A DNA stretch of 10,655 nt from Gp6-AA45 sp035652075 (GCA_035652075.1 DASREL010000081.1:1-10655); one strand, 5' to 3'. Counted from the stretch's first letter, positions 1 to 6,628 are shown. The notes: generated from the sequence alone by a model not told the origin. Numbers and translations: made by a program.

Positions 1-138
1 AAGGAGAACAAGCCTGACTACTTCCCGCTGTACGCCGGTCAGAGTGTCGGCGTGATTCGAGATCTCCCGAGTGCCGGGGAGGTCGTGACGACGATCATGA
101 AAGAAGCGCAGGACGTCGCGAAGCGTCTTGTGTTGTAG
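1..138 (+). CDS. Nitronate monooxygenase family protein, C-terminal fragment
   Basis: Frame 1 is open from the first base to a TAG stop at 136-138 and gives the last 45 residues of a protein whose start lies outside the window. The visible piece contains PLYAGQSVGVIRDLPSAGEV followed by a helical tail ending in KRLVL. The AGQ-x-VG-x-I-x-D-x-P-x-A-x-E-V pattern is characteristic of the C-terminal end of nitronate monooxygenases (2-nitropropane dioxygenase family). These are FMN-dependent TIM-barrel enzymes that oxidise alkyl nitronates. The catalytic histidine and FMN-binding residues are upstream and cannot be checked, so substrate and subclass are open. The stop codon lies inside an inverted repeat (GTAGCGC) shared with the convergent sulfurtransferase gene. 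Confidence 0.72.
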   Translation, partial: KENKPDYFPLYAGQSVGVIRDLPSAGEVVTTIMKEAQDVAKRLVL

Positions 139-177
139 CGCCTGCGCTACGCTGCTCGCGCGGCGAACGCGCGCTAC
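135..177. terminator. Inverted repeat spanning both stop codons of a convergent gene pair
   Basis: GTAGCGC at 135-141 is exactly complementary to GCGCTAC at 144-150 and again to GCGCTAC at 171-177. Between them CGCGCG (157-162) pairs with CGCGCG (168-173) around a five-base GCGAA loop. The left arm contains the TAG stop of the upstream + strand gene. The right arm contains the TAG stop of the - strand sulfurtransferase. The position and GC-rich stems suit a bidirectional transcription stop, but there is no U-run on either strand, so a classical intrinsic terminator is not shown. It may instead be a copy of a dispersed palindromic repeat. Confidence 0.4.
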
Positions 178-1031
178 GTGGAAGAGGGCCCGACCGCGAC
201 GGGTCTTGTGTCGTCGGACGACCATTCGCTCCACGAACCTGGATAGAGCTTCGCGCCTTTCAAACCCGCGTGCTCCATCGCGAGCAGGTTGTGGCAGGCG
301 GTGACGCCGGATCCGCAGTAGCAGACGATCTGATCGGGCGGGACGGTGCCGAGCGTCGGCGCGAAGTGCGCGCGCAGTTCCTCCGGCGTCTTGAACGTGC
401 CGTCCGCGGCCATGTTCGTCGTGAACGGATGGTTGACCGCCGTCGGAATATGTCCCGCTTTTTTGTCGAGCGGCTCGACTTCGCCGCGATAGCGTTCCGG
501 CGCGCGCGCATCGACGAGGCGCCAGTCGCTGCGCTCGGTGAGCTGCGTCACCGTCGTCGCGTCGACCATCATGTTGCTTTGACGTGTCCCTTTGAATTCG
601 GTGCGTCGCCGCCGCTCGACGCCGGATCGCGTCGCGCGTCCTTCTTTCATCCATTTCTCGAATCCGCCATCGAGCACCGCGACCGCCGAGTGGCCAACCC
701 ATCGCAGCAGCCACCACATGCGACTGGCGAACATGCCGTTGTTCTGATCGTAGACAACCACTTGCGTCCCCGACTCGAGACCGAAGGTGCCCATCTTGAT
801 GCTGAACTCGATCGGGTCCGGCAGCGGATGGCGGCCGTTCGTGCCGGTCTGATGGCTGGACAAGTCGCGGTCCAGGTGCGCGTACACCGCGCCGGGAATG
901 TGCGCCGCTGCATACTCGCGTTCGCCCCACGCCGGATCGTCGAGTTTGAAACGGCAATCGATCACCGCGTACGACGCGTCTTTGATGTGCTTTGCCAACA
1001 CGTCGGTGGAGATGAGGGTCGTCTGTGCCAT
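174..1031 (-). CDS. sseA: 3-mercaptopyruvate sulfurtransferase (two-domain rhodanese)
   Basis: A 285-residue protein with the tandem rhodanese-fold layout: an inactive N-terminal domain (about residues 5-130) and a catalytic C-terminal domain (about 155-280). Family signatures include AAHIPGAVY near residue 42, VVVYDQNNG near 91 (the DxxNG element of two-domain rhodaneses), GHIPTAVN near 193 and LYPGSWSEW near 262. The active-site loop is C-G-S-G-V-T with nucleophile Cys239. That loop is typical of 3-mercaptopyruvate sulfurtransferases; thiosulfate-specific rhodaneses usually have CRKGVT. The enzyme would move sulfane sulfur from 3-mercaptopyruvate to thiol acceptors in the cytoplasm; no signal peptide is seen. 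The ATG at 1029-1031 is favoured because the rhodanese domain begins right after it and a good promoter lies just upstream. The length is normal for the family. Substrate preference is inferred from the loop only. Confidence 0.9.
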   Translation of the reverse strand: MAQTTLISTDVLAKHIKDASYAVIDCRFKLDDPAWGEREYAAAHIPGAVYAHLDRDLSSHQTGTNGRHPLPDPIEFSIKMGTFGLESGTQVVVYDQNNGMFASRMWWLLRWVGHSAVAVLDGGFEKWMKEGRATRSGVERRRRTEFKGTRQSNMMVDATTVTQLTERSDWRLVDARAPERYRGEVEPLDKKAGHIPTAVNHPFTTNMAADGTFKTPEELRAHFAPTLGTVPPDQIVCYCGSGVTACHNLLAMEHAGLKGAKLYPGSWSEWSSDDTRPVAVGPSST

Positions 1032-1042
1032 GGTCGTACGCT

Positions 1043-1071
1043 ATTATCGGCGGGCCAGTTCGCCCTGCCAA
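1043..1071 (-). promoter_or_regulatory. Sigma-70-like promoter of the sulfurtransferase gene
   Basis: Read on the - strand, TTGGCA (complement of 1066-1071) and GATAAT (complement of 1043-1048) each match the sigma-70 consensus at 5 of 6 positions and are separated by exactly 17 bp. Eleven bases lie between the -10 box and the ATG. Transcription would therefore start about 4-5 bases before the start codon, leaving almost no leader and no room for a Shine-Dalgarno site. The boxes are seen in the sequence; activity is inferred. Confidence 0.55.
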
Positions 1072-1111
1072 CTAAGGCATCCGTAAGACCGTCTAAATTC
1101 CGGCTCGGGTC

Positions 1112-3586
1112 ATGTTCGATCTCGTTCTTGCGCTCGCGGTGACCACCGCCGTTCGGGTGACGGGCACAGTCACGGACGAAGTGTGGCAGTCCGCGCCCAG
1201 CGTCGCCGATTTCGTGCAACGCGAGCCGCAGGACGGTGGGCAGCCGAGCCAGCGAACTGAATTCCGCGTCGCGTACGATTCGGCAACGCTCTACGTGAAG
1301 GTCCGCGCCTTCGATACCCAAGCCGAGAAGATCGTGACGTATCTGACGCGACGCGACGCCAACTCGGCGAGCGACTGGCTGCACGTCTACGTCGACTCGT
1401 ATCACGATCGCCGGACGGCGTACGAGTTCGCGGTGAATCCATCGGGCGTCAAGATCGATCGGTACTGGTTCAACGACAACAACAGCGACGATAGTTGGGA
1501 CGCCGTCTGGGATGTCGCGGTGTCGCGCGATCCGCAAGGCTGGACGGCCGAATTCAAGATTCCCTTTTCGCAACTGCGATTCACCCGCGCCGAGTCGGCG
1601 AGCTTCGGGCTCGCGGTCACGAGAGAGATCGGCCGGCTCAACGAGACGTCGACGTGGCCGCGCTTGCCGAAGAGCGCGACCGGTTACGTGTCGTCGTTCG
1701 GCGAATTGGGCGGCCTGTCGCTGACGGCGTCGCCGAAGCGGCTGGAACTCGCGCCGTACACGGTCGCGAACCTGACGCGCCAGCGTCCCGACGGCAATCC
1801 GCTGCTGACATCGTCCGCGCCCGGCGGCGCGCTCGGTCTCGATGCGCGGTACGCGTTGACGCCCGGGCTGACGTTGACTGCAACGGTCAATCCCGACTTC
1901 GGCCAGGTCGAAGCGGATCCGGCGGTCGTCAACCTGACGGCGTTCGAAACGTACTTCAACGAGCGCAGGCCGTTCTTCGTCGAAGGCTCGGGCAACTTCA
2001 ACTTCAATCTGGATTGCACCGATGGTCCGTGCAGCAGCGTGTTTTATTCGCGCCGGATCGGCCGCGCTCCGCAGGGGACCGCCAATCTTCCCGATGGCGA
2101 CAACGTCTACACGGACGTGCCGTCACAGTCGACGATTCTCGGTGCCGCGAAGCTGACCGGGCACGTCGGTAAGTATGCCGTGGGTGTCATGCAGGCGGTC
2201 ACCGAGCAGCAGGTCGCCCGTGTCGACAACGAGGGCGTCGTCGGGACGCAACCGGTGCAGCCGATGACGAGCTATACGGTGGGCCGCGTCCGGCGGGAGT
2301 TCGCGAATCAGTCGAGCGTCGGGGTGATGTTAACGTCGGCGAACTCGCAAATCGTCGATCAGTTGACGGCGCTGCCGTCGCACGCGAACGCGTTCGGCGC
2401 CGATTGGGATCTGCGGTTCAAGAAGCGGTACTCGCTCACCGGGTACCTCGTCGGCAGCGGCGTCAGCGGTACGGCGGAATCGATCGACAATCTGCAGCAG
2501 GACAGCGCGCATTATTTTCAACGTCCCGACGAAACGCGCAACGTGCTCGATCCCGCGCGGACGTCGATGTCTGGCGCGGCCGGCGCGATCGCGATCAATC
2601 AGATCGGCGGCGAGCACCTGCGATTCACGTCGACCTACAACTTCAAGTCTCCCGGCTTCGACGTCAATGCTCTTGGCTACATGCGGCGGGCCGACCAGCG
2701 GACGATCGACGACTTTCTGCAGATCAGGACCGACAAACCTGACAGGCTGACGCGCTGGAAGATGATCAATATCAACGTGTCGCGCGGCTGGAACTACGAA
2801 GGCGACCCGATCCAGTCGATGGAGAACATCAACGCGCACACGCAGTGGAAGAACAACTGGCAGACCGGCGGCGGCGTCAACATCGGACACCGGACCGTGG
2901 ACGATCGCGTCACGCGCGGCGGCCCGGCGCTGCTGCAGAATCCATTCTCGAACCTGTGGCACTACGTCAACGGCGATCAGCGGCACCGCATCTACCTGAA
3001 TTACTTCGGCGCGTACGGCGGCGGACTGGGATTTCGAATCAACGATTTCGAACCCGAGATCAACTACCGTCCGGTGCCGTCGCTGCTCTTGACGAGCGGC
3101 ATGACGATCAATCACACGATGCAGGACAACCAGTGGGTCGGCACGGTCAGCGACGCGTCGAACCACTACGTGTTCGGCCATATGCAGCAGACGACCGTCT
3201 CGATGACCGAGCGCGTCAACTTCACGTTGTCGCCGACGCTGTCGCTGCAGTTGTACGCGCAGCCGTTCATGTCCGCGGGTGATTACACCAACTTCAGACA
3301 GGTCGTCGATCCACGCGCGGCCGGGTACGACGCCCGCTACGCTGCGTACAACTACGACATCGGCGCGAACGGCGATCCCAACTTCAACGTCAAGTCGTTC
3401 CGGACGACGAACGTGCTGCGGTGGGAGTACAAACCCGGTTCAACCCTGTTCGTCGTGTGGCAACAGGCCCGCGAGAACGACGCCGTGCCCGGCGGCTTCG
3501 CCTTCGGCCGCGACTTCAGCGGGATCTTCGGCGTCGCGCCGAAGAACGTGTTCCTGGTGAAGTTATCGTACTGGCTGAATTACTGA
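1112..3586 (+). CDS. DUF5916 outer-membrane beta-barrel protein with N-terminal CBM9-like domain
   Basis: An 824-residue protein with the architecture of DUF5916 proteins. A beta-sandwich resembling family 9 carbohydrate-binding modules spans about residues 15-200. Recognisable stretches there are YDSATLYVKVRAFD (55-68), YEFAVNPSGVKIDRYW (104-119) and WTAEFKIPFSQLRF (144-157). The DUF5916 region follows, with the hallmark NPDFGQVEADP (260-270) and FETYFNERRPFFVEG (278-292). The rest is rich in alternating aromatic strands and ends in KLSYWLNY, a C-terminal aromatic typical of outer-membrane barrels. These proteins are presumed to sit in the outer membrane, and their substrate is unknown. The first in-frame ATG is used; a TAA at 1094-1096 rules out a much earlier start. 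The predicted leader (MFDLVLALAVTTA) is short and has no basic residue, which is odd for an exported protein. No strong ribosome-binding site is seen. Confidence 0.85.
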   Translation: MFDLVLALAVTTAVRVTGTVTDEVWQSAPSVADFVQREPQDGGQPSQRTEFRVAYDSATLYVKVRAFDTQAEKIVTYLTRRDANSASDWLHVYVDSYHDRRTAYEFAVNPSGVKIDRYWFNDNNSDDSWDAVWDVAVSRDPQGWTAEFKIPFSQLRFTRAESASFGLAVTREIGRLNETSTWPRLPKSATGYVSSFGELGGLSLTASPKRLELAPYTVANLTRQRPDGNPLLTSSAPGGALGLDARYALTPGLTLTATVNPDFGQVEADPAVVNLTAFETYFNERRPFFVEGSGNFNFNLDCTDGPCSSVFYSRRIGRAPQGTANLPDGDNVYTDVPSQSTILGAAKLTGHVGKYAVGVMQAVTEQQVARVDNEGVVGTQPVQPMTSYTVGRVRREFANQSSVGVMLTSANSQIVDQLTALPSHANAFGADWDLRFKKRYSLTGYLVGSGVSGTAESIDNLQQDSAHYFQRPDETRNVLDPARTSMSGAAGAIAINQIGGEHLRFTSTYNFKSPGFDVNALGYMRRADQRTIDDFLQIRTDKPDRLTRWKMININVSRGWNYEGDPIQSMENINAHTQWKNNWQTGGGVNIGHRTVDDRVTRGGPALLQNPFSNLWHYVNGDQRHRIYLNYFGAYGGGLGFRINDFEPEINYRPVPSLLLTSGMTINHTMQDNQWVGTVSDASNHYVFGHMQQTTVSMTERVNFTLSPTLSLQLYAQPFMSAGDYTNFRQVVDPRAAGYDARYAAYNYDIGANGDPNFNVKSFRTTNVLRWEYKPGSTLFVVWQQARENDAVPGGFAFGRDFSGIFGVAPKNVFLVKLSYWLNY

Positions 3587-3644
3587 CGTGAATCGTGATT
3601 CGTCGGTCGTGATTCGACCCACGACTCACGATCCGCGACTCACG
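3587..3644. terminator. Hairpin of degenerate GTGATTC/GAGTCAC-type repeats at a convergent junction
   Basis: The gap between two convergent genes is filled by variants of one short word: CGTGAATCG (3587-3595), CGTGATTCGT (3594-3603) and GTCGTGATTCG (3606-3616), then the inverted forms ACGACTCACG (3621-3630) and CGACTCACG (3636-3644). CGTGATTCGT can pair with ACGACTCACG with one mismatch. CGTGAATCG pairs with the last copy, also with one mismatch. An inner GGTCG (3605-3609) / CGACC (3615-3619) stem is perfect. The right arm runs into the stop codon of the amidohydrolase gene (TGA, complement of 3640-3642). It could act as a two-way transcription stop, although no T-tract follows. It also looks like a short tandem-repeat element that has become palindromic. 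Confidence 0.4.
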
Positions 3645-4872
3645 GCCGGTAGACCGTACCGCCCTTCATCACAAATTTCACGCGTCTAATCGCGCCGACG
3701 TCCTTCGTCGGATCGCCGTCGACGGCGATCACGTCGGCGAAGAGACCCTGTTTGACCTGACCGATCTGGTTCTCCATGTGCAGCACGCGCGCGGCGGTTG
3801 ACGTCGCGCTCTTGAGCGCGTCGACGAGCGGCATGCCGTAGGCGACCATCGCTTCGATCTCCCGAGCGTTGTCGCCGTGCGGGAACGTGCCGACGTCGCT
3901 GCCGTTGATAATCGTGACGCCCGCGTCGAGCGCGGCCTTGAAGCTCTCCCGCTTGCGGCGATTCGCCGGCGAGTCGGGATCGCGCGGCGGCCACGGACCG
4001 GCGCCGGCCGTGATCGTCGGGCACAGCGCGACGTGATGCTCGACCATCAGCTTGAAGATCTCCGGCGTCCCTTCGCCGCCGTGCTCGATCGTTTCCACGC
4101 CGGCGAGCGTCGCGCGCCGCATGCCTTCGGCCGTATTCGAGTGCACGGCGACCGGAACGCCGGCGCTTTTCGCGACTTCGACCGCGAGTTTTAGTTCTTC
4201 GAGCGTGAACGTCGGATGCGAGCCGCTGTTCGGCCCCCAGCGATAGTCCGCATACATCTTGATCCAGTCGGCGCCGCGGCCGATCTGGTCGCGGACGACG
4301 CGCGAGAGGCTGTCGATACCATCGGCCTCTTCGGCGCCTTGCGGAACGTTCCATTCAGGAATGAAGTGCGGTTGATAGGTGCCGGTGGCGACGATCGCGC
4401 GCGTCGACGCCAGGATGCGCGGTCCGGGAATGATGCCTTGCTTCACCGCGTCGCGCAGTTCGACGTCTGCGTAGCCGGCGCCTTCGGTCCCGAGATCGCG
4501 GACCGTGGTGAAGCCGGCGTTCAGCGTCGCGCGCAGATGATTGGTGGCGCGAGCGACGCGGAAGGCGAGGCCTTCCTTCGATACTTGATCCGTCCACGAT
4601 GTTTCGCTGTACGCGTGCAGCAGGATGTGCGAATGGCCTTCGACCATTCCGGGCATGAGCGTCGTGCCTGGGAGATCAACGGTCTTCGCGCCCGGCGCGG
4701 CGACGTCTGCTCCAACGGCGTCGATGCGGTCGCCCTTGACTCGAACCGCCCATCCGTCGTGCATCGTCGCGCCGTCCCACACGCGCCCCGGTTTGAGAAT
4801 CGTGATCGCGGGAGCCGGCGCCGATGGCGCCTGAACCACCGCGAATAGAAAAGCCAGAACGATGTTTCGCAT
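3640..4872 (-). CDS. Exported amidohydrolase, M38 / imidazolonepropionase-like subgroup
   Basis: A 410-residue metal-dependent hydrolase with a small beta-sandwich made from both termini flanking a TIM barrel. The full set of expected metal and catalytic residues is visible. The GHSH motif supplies His80 and His82, WIKMY gives Lys205 (usually the carboxylated bridging lysine), VAVHS gives His244, TIEHG gives His264 and NGSDVG gives Asp326. This pattern fits binuclear zinc enzymes of the prolidase-like M38 group that cleave dipeptides, N-acyl amino acids or related amides; the exact substrate is not readable. The N-terminus MRNIVLAFLFAVV followed by QAPSAPAPA looks like a signal peptide, so a periplasmic location is likely. 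An in-frame ATG 132 bases upstream (at 5004) would add 44 residues before the signal sequence and overlap the divergent gene, so the ATG at 4870-4872 is preferred. A TATAAT box 7 bases upstream of it supports this start. Confidence 0.85.
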   Translation of the reverse strand: MRNIVLAFLFAVVQAPSAPAPAITILKPGRVWDGATMHDGWAVRVKGDRIDAVGADVAAPGAKTVDLPGTTLMPGMVEGHSHILLHAYSETSWTDQVSKEGLAFRVARATNHLRATLNAGFTTVRDLGTEGAGYADVELRDAVKQGIIPGPRILASTRAIVATGTYQPHFIPEWNVPQGAEEADGIDSLSRVVRDQIGRGADWIKMYADYRWGPNSGSHPTFTLEELKLAVEVAKSAGVPVAVHSNTAEGMRRATLAGVETIEHGGEGTPEIFKLMVEHHVALCPTITAGAGPWPPRDPDSPANRRKRESFKAALDAGVTIINGSDVGTFPHGDNAREIEAMVAYGMPLVDALKSATSTAARVLHMENQIGQVKQGLFADVIAVDGDPTKDVGAIRRVKFVMKGGTVYRP

Positions 4873-4879
4873 GCGGCGG

Positions 4880-4885
4880 ATTATA
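4880..4885 (-). promoter_or_regulatory. Consensus -10 box of the amidohydrolase gene (likely leaderless)
   Basis: The - strand reads TATAAT, a perfect sigma-70 -10 hexamer, followed by seven bases and then the ATG. Initiation 6-8 bases downstream of the box would fall on or next to the A of the start codon, so the transcript would be leaderless. No convincing -35 hexamer is seen at 16-18 bp. The box overlaps a + strand TATATT (4882-4887), described separately. Confidence 0.45.
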
Positions 4886-4887
4886 TT
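4882..4887 (+). promoter_or_regulatory. Candidate -10 box for the aconitase X operon
   Basis: TATATT matches the -10 consensus at 5 of 6 positions and is the only good -10 candidate upstream of the aconitase X genes. It overlaps the opposite-strand TATAAT by four bases. Transcription would start near 4894, leaving a leader of about 40 bases that contains the tandem 17-bp repeat. There is no recognisable -35 element, so this is a weak call based on the hexamer and the divergent arrangement. Confidence 0.3.
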
Positions 4888-4889
4888 GG

Positions 4890-4923
4890 TAGCGCGACGG
4901 CTTAAGTAGCGCGAAGGCTTTAG
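4890..4923. repeat. Tandem direct repeat, two 17-bp units
   Basis: TAGCGCGACGGCTTAAG (4890-4906) is followed without a gap by TAGCGCGAAGGCTTTAG (4907-4923); 15 of 17 positions agree. The second copy runs into CC and forms the small palindrome GGCTTTAGCC (4916-4925). The GTAGCGC word also occurs at both arms of the inverted repeat at 135-177, which hints at a dispersed repeat family. Because it lies between the putative -10 box and the start of the aconitase X gene, it could equally be a pair of operator half-sites. Confidence 0.55.
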
Positions 4924-4933
4924 CCGAGCGACG

Positions 4934-6202
4934 ATGCTGACGTTATCCGCGCGTGACCAGGAAATGCTCGACGGCGTCCACGGGCCCGCGCCGCAGCTGG
5001 CCATGTCGATCCTCGTGCGGATGGCGGACGTCTACGGCGCGAGCGAGCTGATGGACATCTCGCAGGCGCACATCGACAGCACGATCTACCTCGGCGACGC
5101 GACGCTCGAGTTCGCCGAACGCCTCGCCTCGCTGGGCGCACGCGTTGTCGTCCCCACGAGCCTGAACGTCAGCGGCGTGGACGAATGCGGCTGGAAGGAC
5201 TGGTCGGTCTCGCCGGAATGGGCGGCGAAGGCCGCGCGTCAGATGCTCGCGTACGAACGCATGGGCGCCGTGGCGACGTGGACGTGCGCGCCGTATCAGA
5301 CGCACATGCGACCGAGGTTCGGCCAGCAGATCGCGTGGGGCGAATCGAATGCGATCGCGTTCGCCAACTCGGTCATCGGCGCGCGGACCGAGCGCTATCC
5401 CGACTTGCTCGACATCTGCTGTGCGATCACCGGCCGCGTGCCGGCGGTCGGCTTGCATCTCGGCGAGAACCGCGCGGGCGACCTGCTGATTCGGTTGATC
5501 GACGTTCCGGTCGCGCTGCAGCAGGACGACCAGTTCTTCGCCGTCCTGGGACATCTCGTCGGCAAGCTTGCCGGCGACCGCATTCCCGTCATCGACGGCG
5601 TCCTCGTCCAGCCTGCCGAGGATCATCTGAAGGCGTTCGGCGCTGCGGTCGCGTCCTCCGGCGGCGTCGCGCTCTTTCACATTGTCGGCGTCACACCAGA
5701 GGCGCCAACGCGTGAAGCGGCCTTTCAGGGGCGGTCGCCGGCACGAACGGTCGACGTCACCGTTGGTGATCTGCGCGAGGCACGCCGCGAGTTGACGACG
5801 GCTGACGGTCGCGAGCTCGACATGGTGATTCTCGGCAGCCCGCATTTTTCGCTCGGCGAATTTCAACAGCTCGCACCGCTTGTACGCGGACGCCGGAAAA
5901 ACGGCCGCGTGAAATTCCTCATCACGTCCGGCCGAATGATGAAAGAGCACGCGGAGCGGTCGGGCGTTCTCGCGCCGATCCTCGAGTTCGGCGCGCAGGT
6001 GACGCTCGATACCTGCATCCTCGCGTCGCCGATGCTGCCGCCGGAGATCAAAACGTTGATGACGAATTCGGCCAAGTATGCGTACTACGCGCCGAGTTTG
6101 CTGAACACGCGCGTGACGTTCGGTTCGCTCGCCGACTGTGTCAACTCCGCCGTCGAAGGCCGCATCGTCCGCGACGAATCGGTATGGCAGACCTCGACAT
6201 AG
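4934..6202 (+). CDS. Aconitase X large (catalytic) subunit
   Basis: A 422-residue protein matching the AcnX catalytic domain (formerly DUF521). Visible family blocks are LGDATLEFAERLASLGARVVVPT (53-75 region), ATWTCAPYQT (114-123), WGESNAIAFANSVIGART (135-152), ITGRVPAVGLHLGENR (165-180), ILGSPHFSLGE (299-309) and LITSGR (329-334). Cys118 and Cys361 are the best candidates for iron-sulfur ligands; Cys85, 162, 163 and 402 are also present. Characterised two-subunit members are bacterial cis-3-hydroxy-L-proline dehydratases and archaeal mevalonate-5-phosphate dehydratases. The split into large and small genes matches that type. No hydroxyproline or mevalonate pathway partner is visible here, and the next gene is a 2-oxoacid dehydrogenase E1, so the substrate is open. 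The stop codon overlaps the small-subunit gene by 19 bp, implying translational coupling. The ATG at 4934 lacks a strong ribosome-binding site. Confidence 0.88.
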   Translation: MLTLSARDQEMLDGVHGPAPQLAMSILVRMADVYGASELMDISQAHIDSTIYLGDATLEFAERLASLGARVVVPTSLNVSGVDECGWKDWSVSPEWAAKAARQMLAYERMGAVATWTCAPYQTHMRPRFGQQIAWGESNAIAFANSVIGARTERYPDLLDICCAITGRVPAVGLHLGENRAGDLLIRLIDVPVALQQDDQFFAVLGHLVGKLAGDRIPVIDGVLVQPAEDHLKAFGAAVASSGGVALFHIVGVTPEAPTREAAFQGRSPARTVDVTVGDLREARRELTTADGRELDMVILGSPHFSLGEFQQLAPLVRGRRKNGRVKFLITSGRMMKEHAERSGVLAPILEFGAQVTLDTCILASPMLPPEIKTLMTNSAKYAYYAPSLLNTRVTFGSLADCVNSAVEGRIVRDESVWQTST

Positions 6203-6618
6203 TCGGTCGACCGATCGTCGCGGGCTATGCGATGGGCGACACGCTCGTGACGAGCGAACCGCTGTCGTTTTGGGGCGGCTACGATTTCAAGACGGGTGAG
6301 ATCATCGATCAGCATCACGCGCTCAGAGGTGTGTGCGCGGCCGGACGGATTCTCGCCGTGCCGTTTACGAAAGGGTCGTCCACGACGACGGCGGTGTTGC
6401 TGGAGGCGGTGCGAGCGGGCACCGCGCCGGCGGCGATTCTGACGACCGGCGTCGACGCGTTCTTTGCGCTCGCATCGATTGTCGCCGACGTGATGTACGC
6501 AAAACCATTTCCCGTGGTCGCGCTGGATGCGGCCGATTTTGCGCGGCTCGAAACCGGCATGGCCGTTGTTGTTGAGCGCGACGGCACCATCCGATACAGT
6601 CGTAGCGCGGCCCTGTAG
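6184..6618 (+). CDS. Aconitase X small (swivel) subunit
   Basis: A 144-residue protein of the AcnX swivel-domain family (formerly DUF126). It is a short beta-rich domain that closes over the active site of the large subunit, as domain 4 does in classical aconitases. Family features are VAGYAMGDTLVTSEPLSFWGG (12-32 region), then HHALRGVCAAGRILAVP (44-60), KGSSTTTAVLLEAVRAGTAP (63-82) and a terminal beta-strand segment ending in RDGTIRY. The serine pair 65-66 in the K-G-S-S loop is at the place where this family carries its catalytic serine. The ATG lies inside the end of the large-subunit gene (19-bp overlap). That arrangement favours coupled translation and equal amounts of the two chains. 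Confidence 0.88.
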   Translation: MADLDIVGRPIVAGYAMGDTLVTSEPLSFWGGYDFKTGEIIDQHHALRGVCAAGRILAVPFTKGSSTTTAVLLEAVRAGTAPAAILTTGVDAFFALASIVADVMYAKPFPVVALDAADFARLETGMAVVVERDGTIRYSRSAAL

Positions 6619-6628
6619 GGCTGTTTCT

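Noticed and set aside
270..1142. Long open frame on the + strand opposite the sulfurtransferase gene (290 codons)
   Set aside because: It is antisense to a clearly recognised gene, its translation is Arg-rich with no family features, and such shadow frames are expected at high GC.
2330..3181. Long - strand open frame inside the DUF5916 gene (283 codons)
   Set aside because: Its composition (many Val, Arg, Asp, His) is that of the reverse complement of a GC-rich gene. It has no recognisable domain and no start signals.
4873..5004. Extended N-terminus of the amidohydrolase from the ATG at 5004
   Set aside because: It would place 44 residues in front of a signal peptide, run across the divergent promoter region and overlap the start of the aconitase X gene.
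4943..5950. 335-codon - strand frame opposite the aconitase X large subunit
   Set aside because: The + strand frame has full family motifs. The antisense product is Arg/His/Ala-rich without motifs, so it is a shadow frame.
6527..6628. Upstream start for the E1 fusion, adding 34 residues
   Set aside because: It would overlap the small-subunit gene by 92 bp, and the extra residues are typical of out-of-frame coding sequence. The ATG at 6629 has an AGGG eight bases upstream and begins just after the previous stop.
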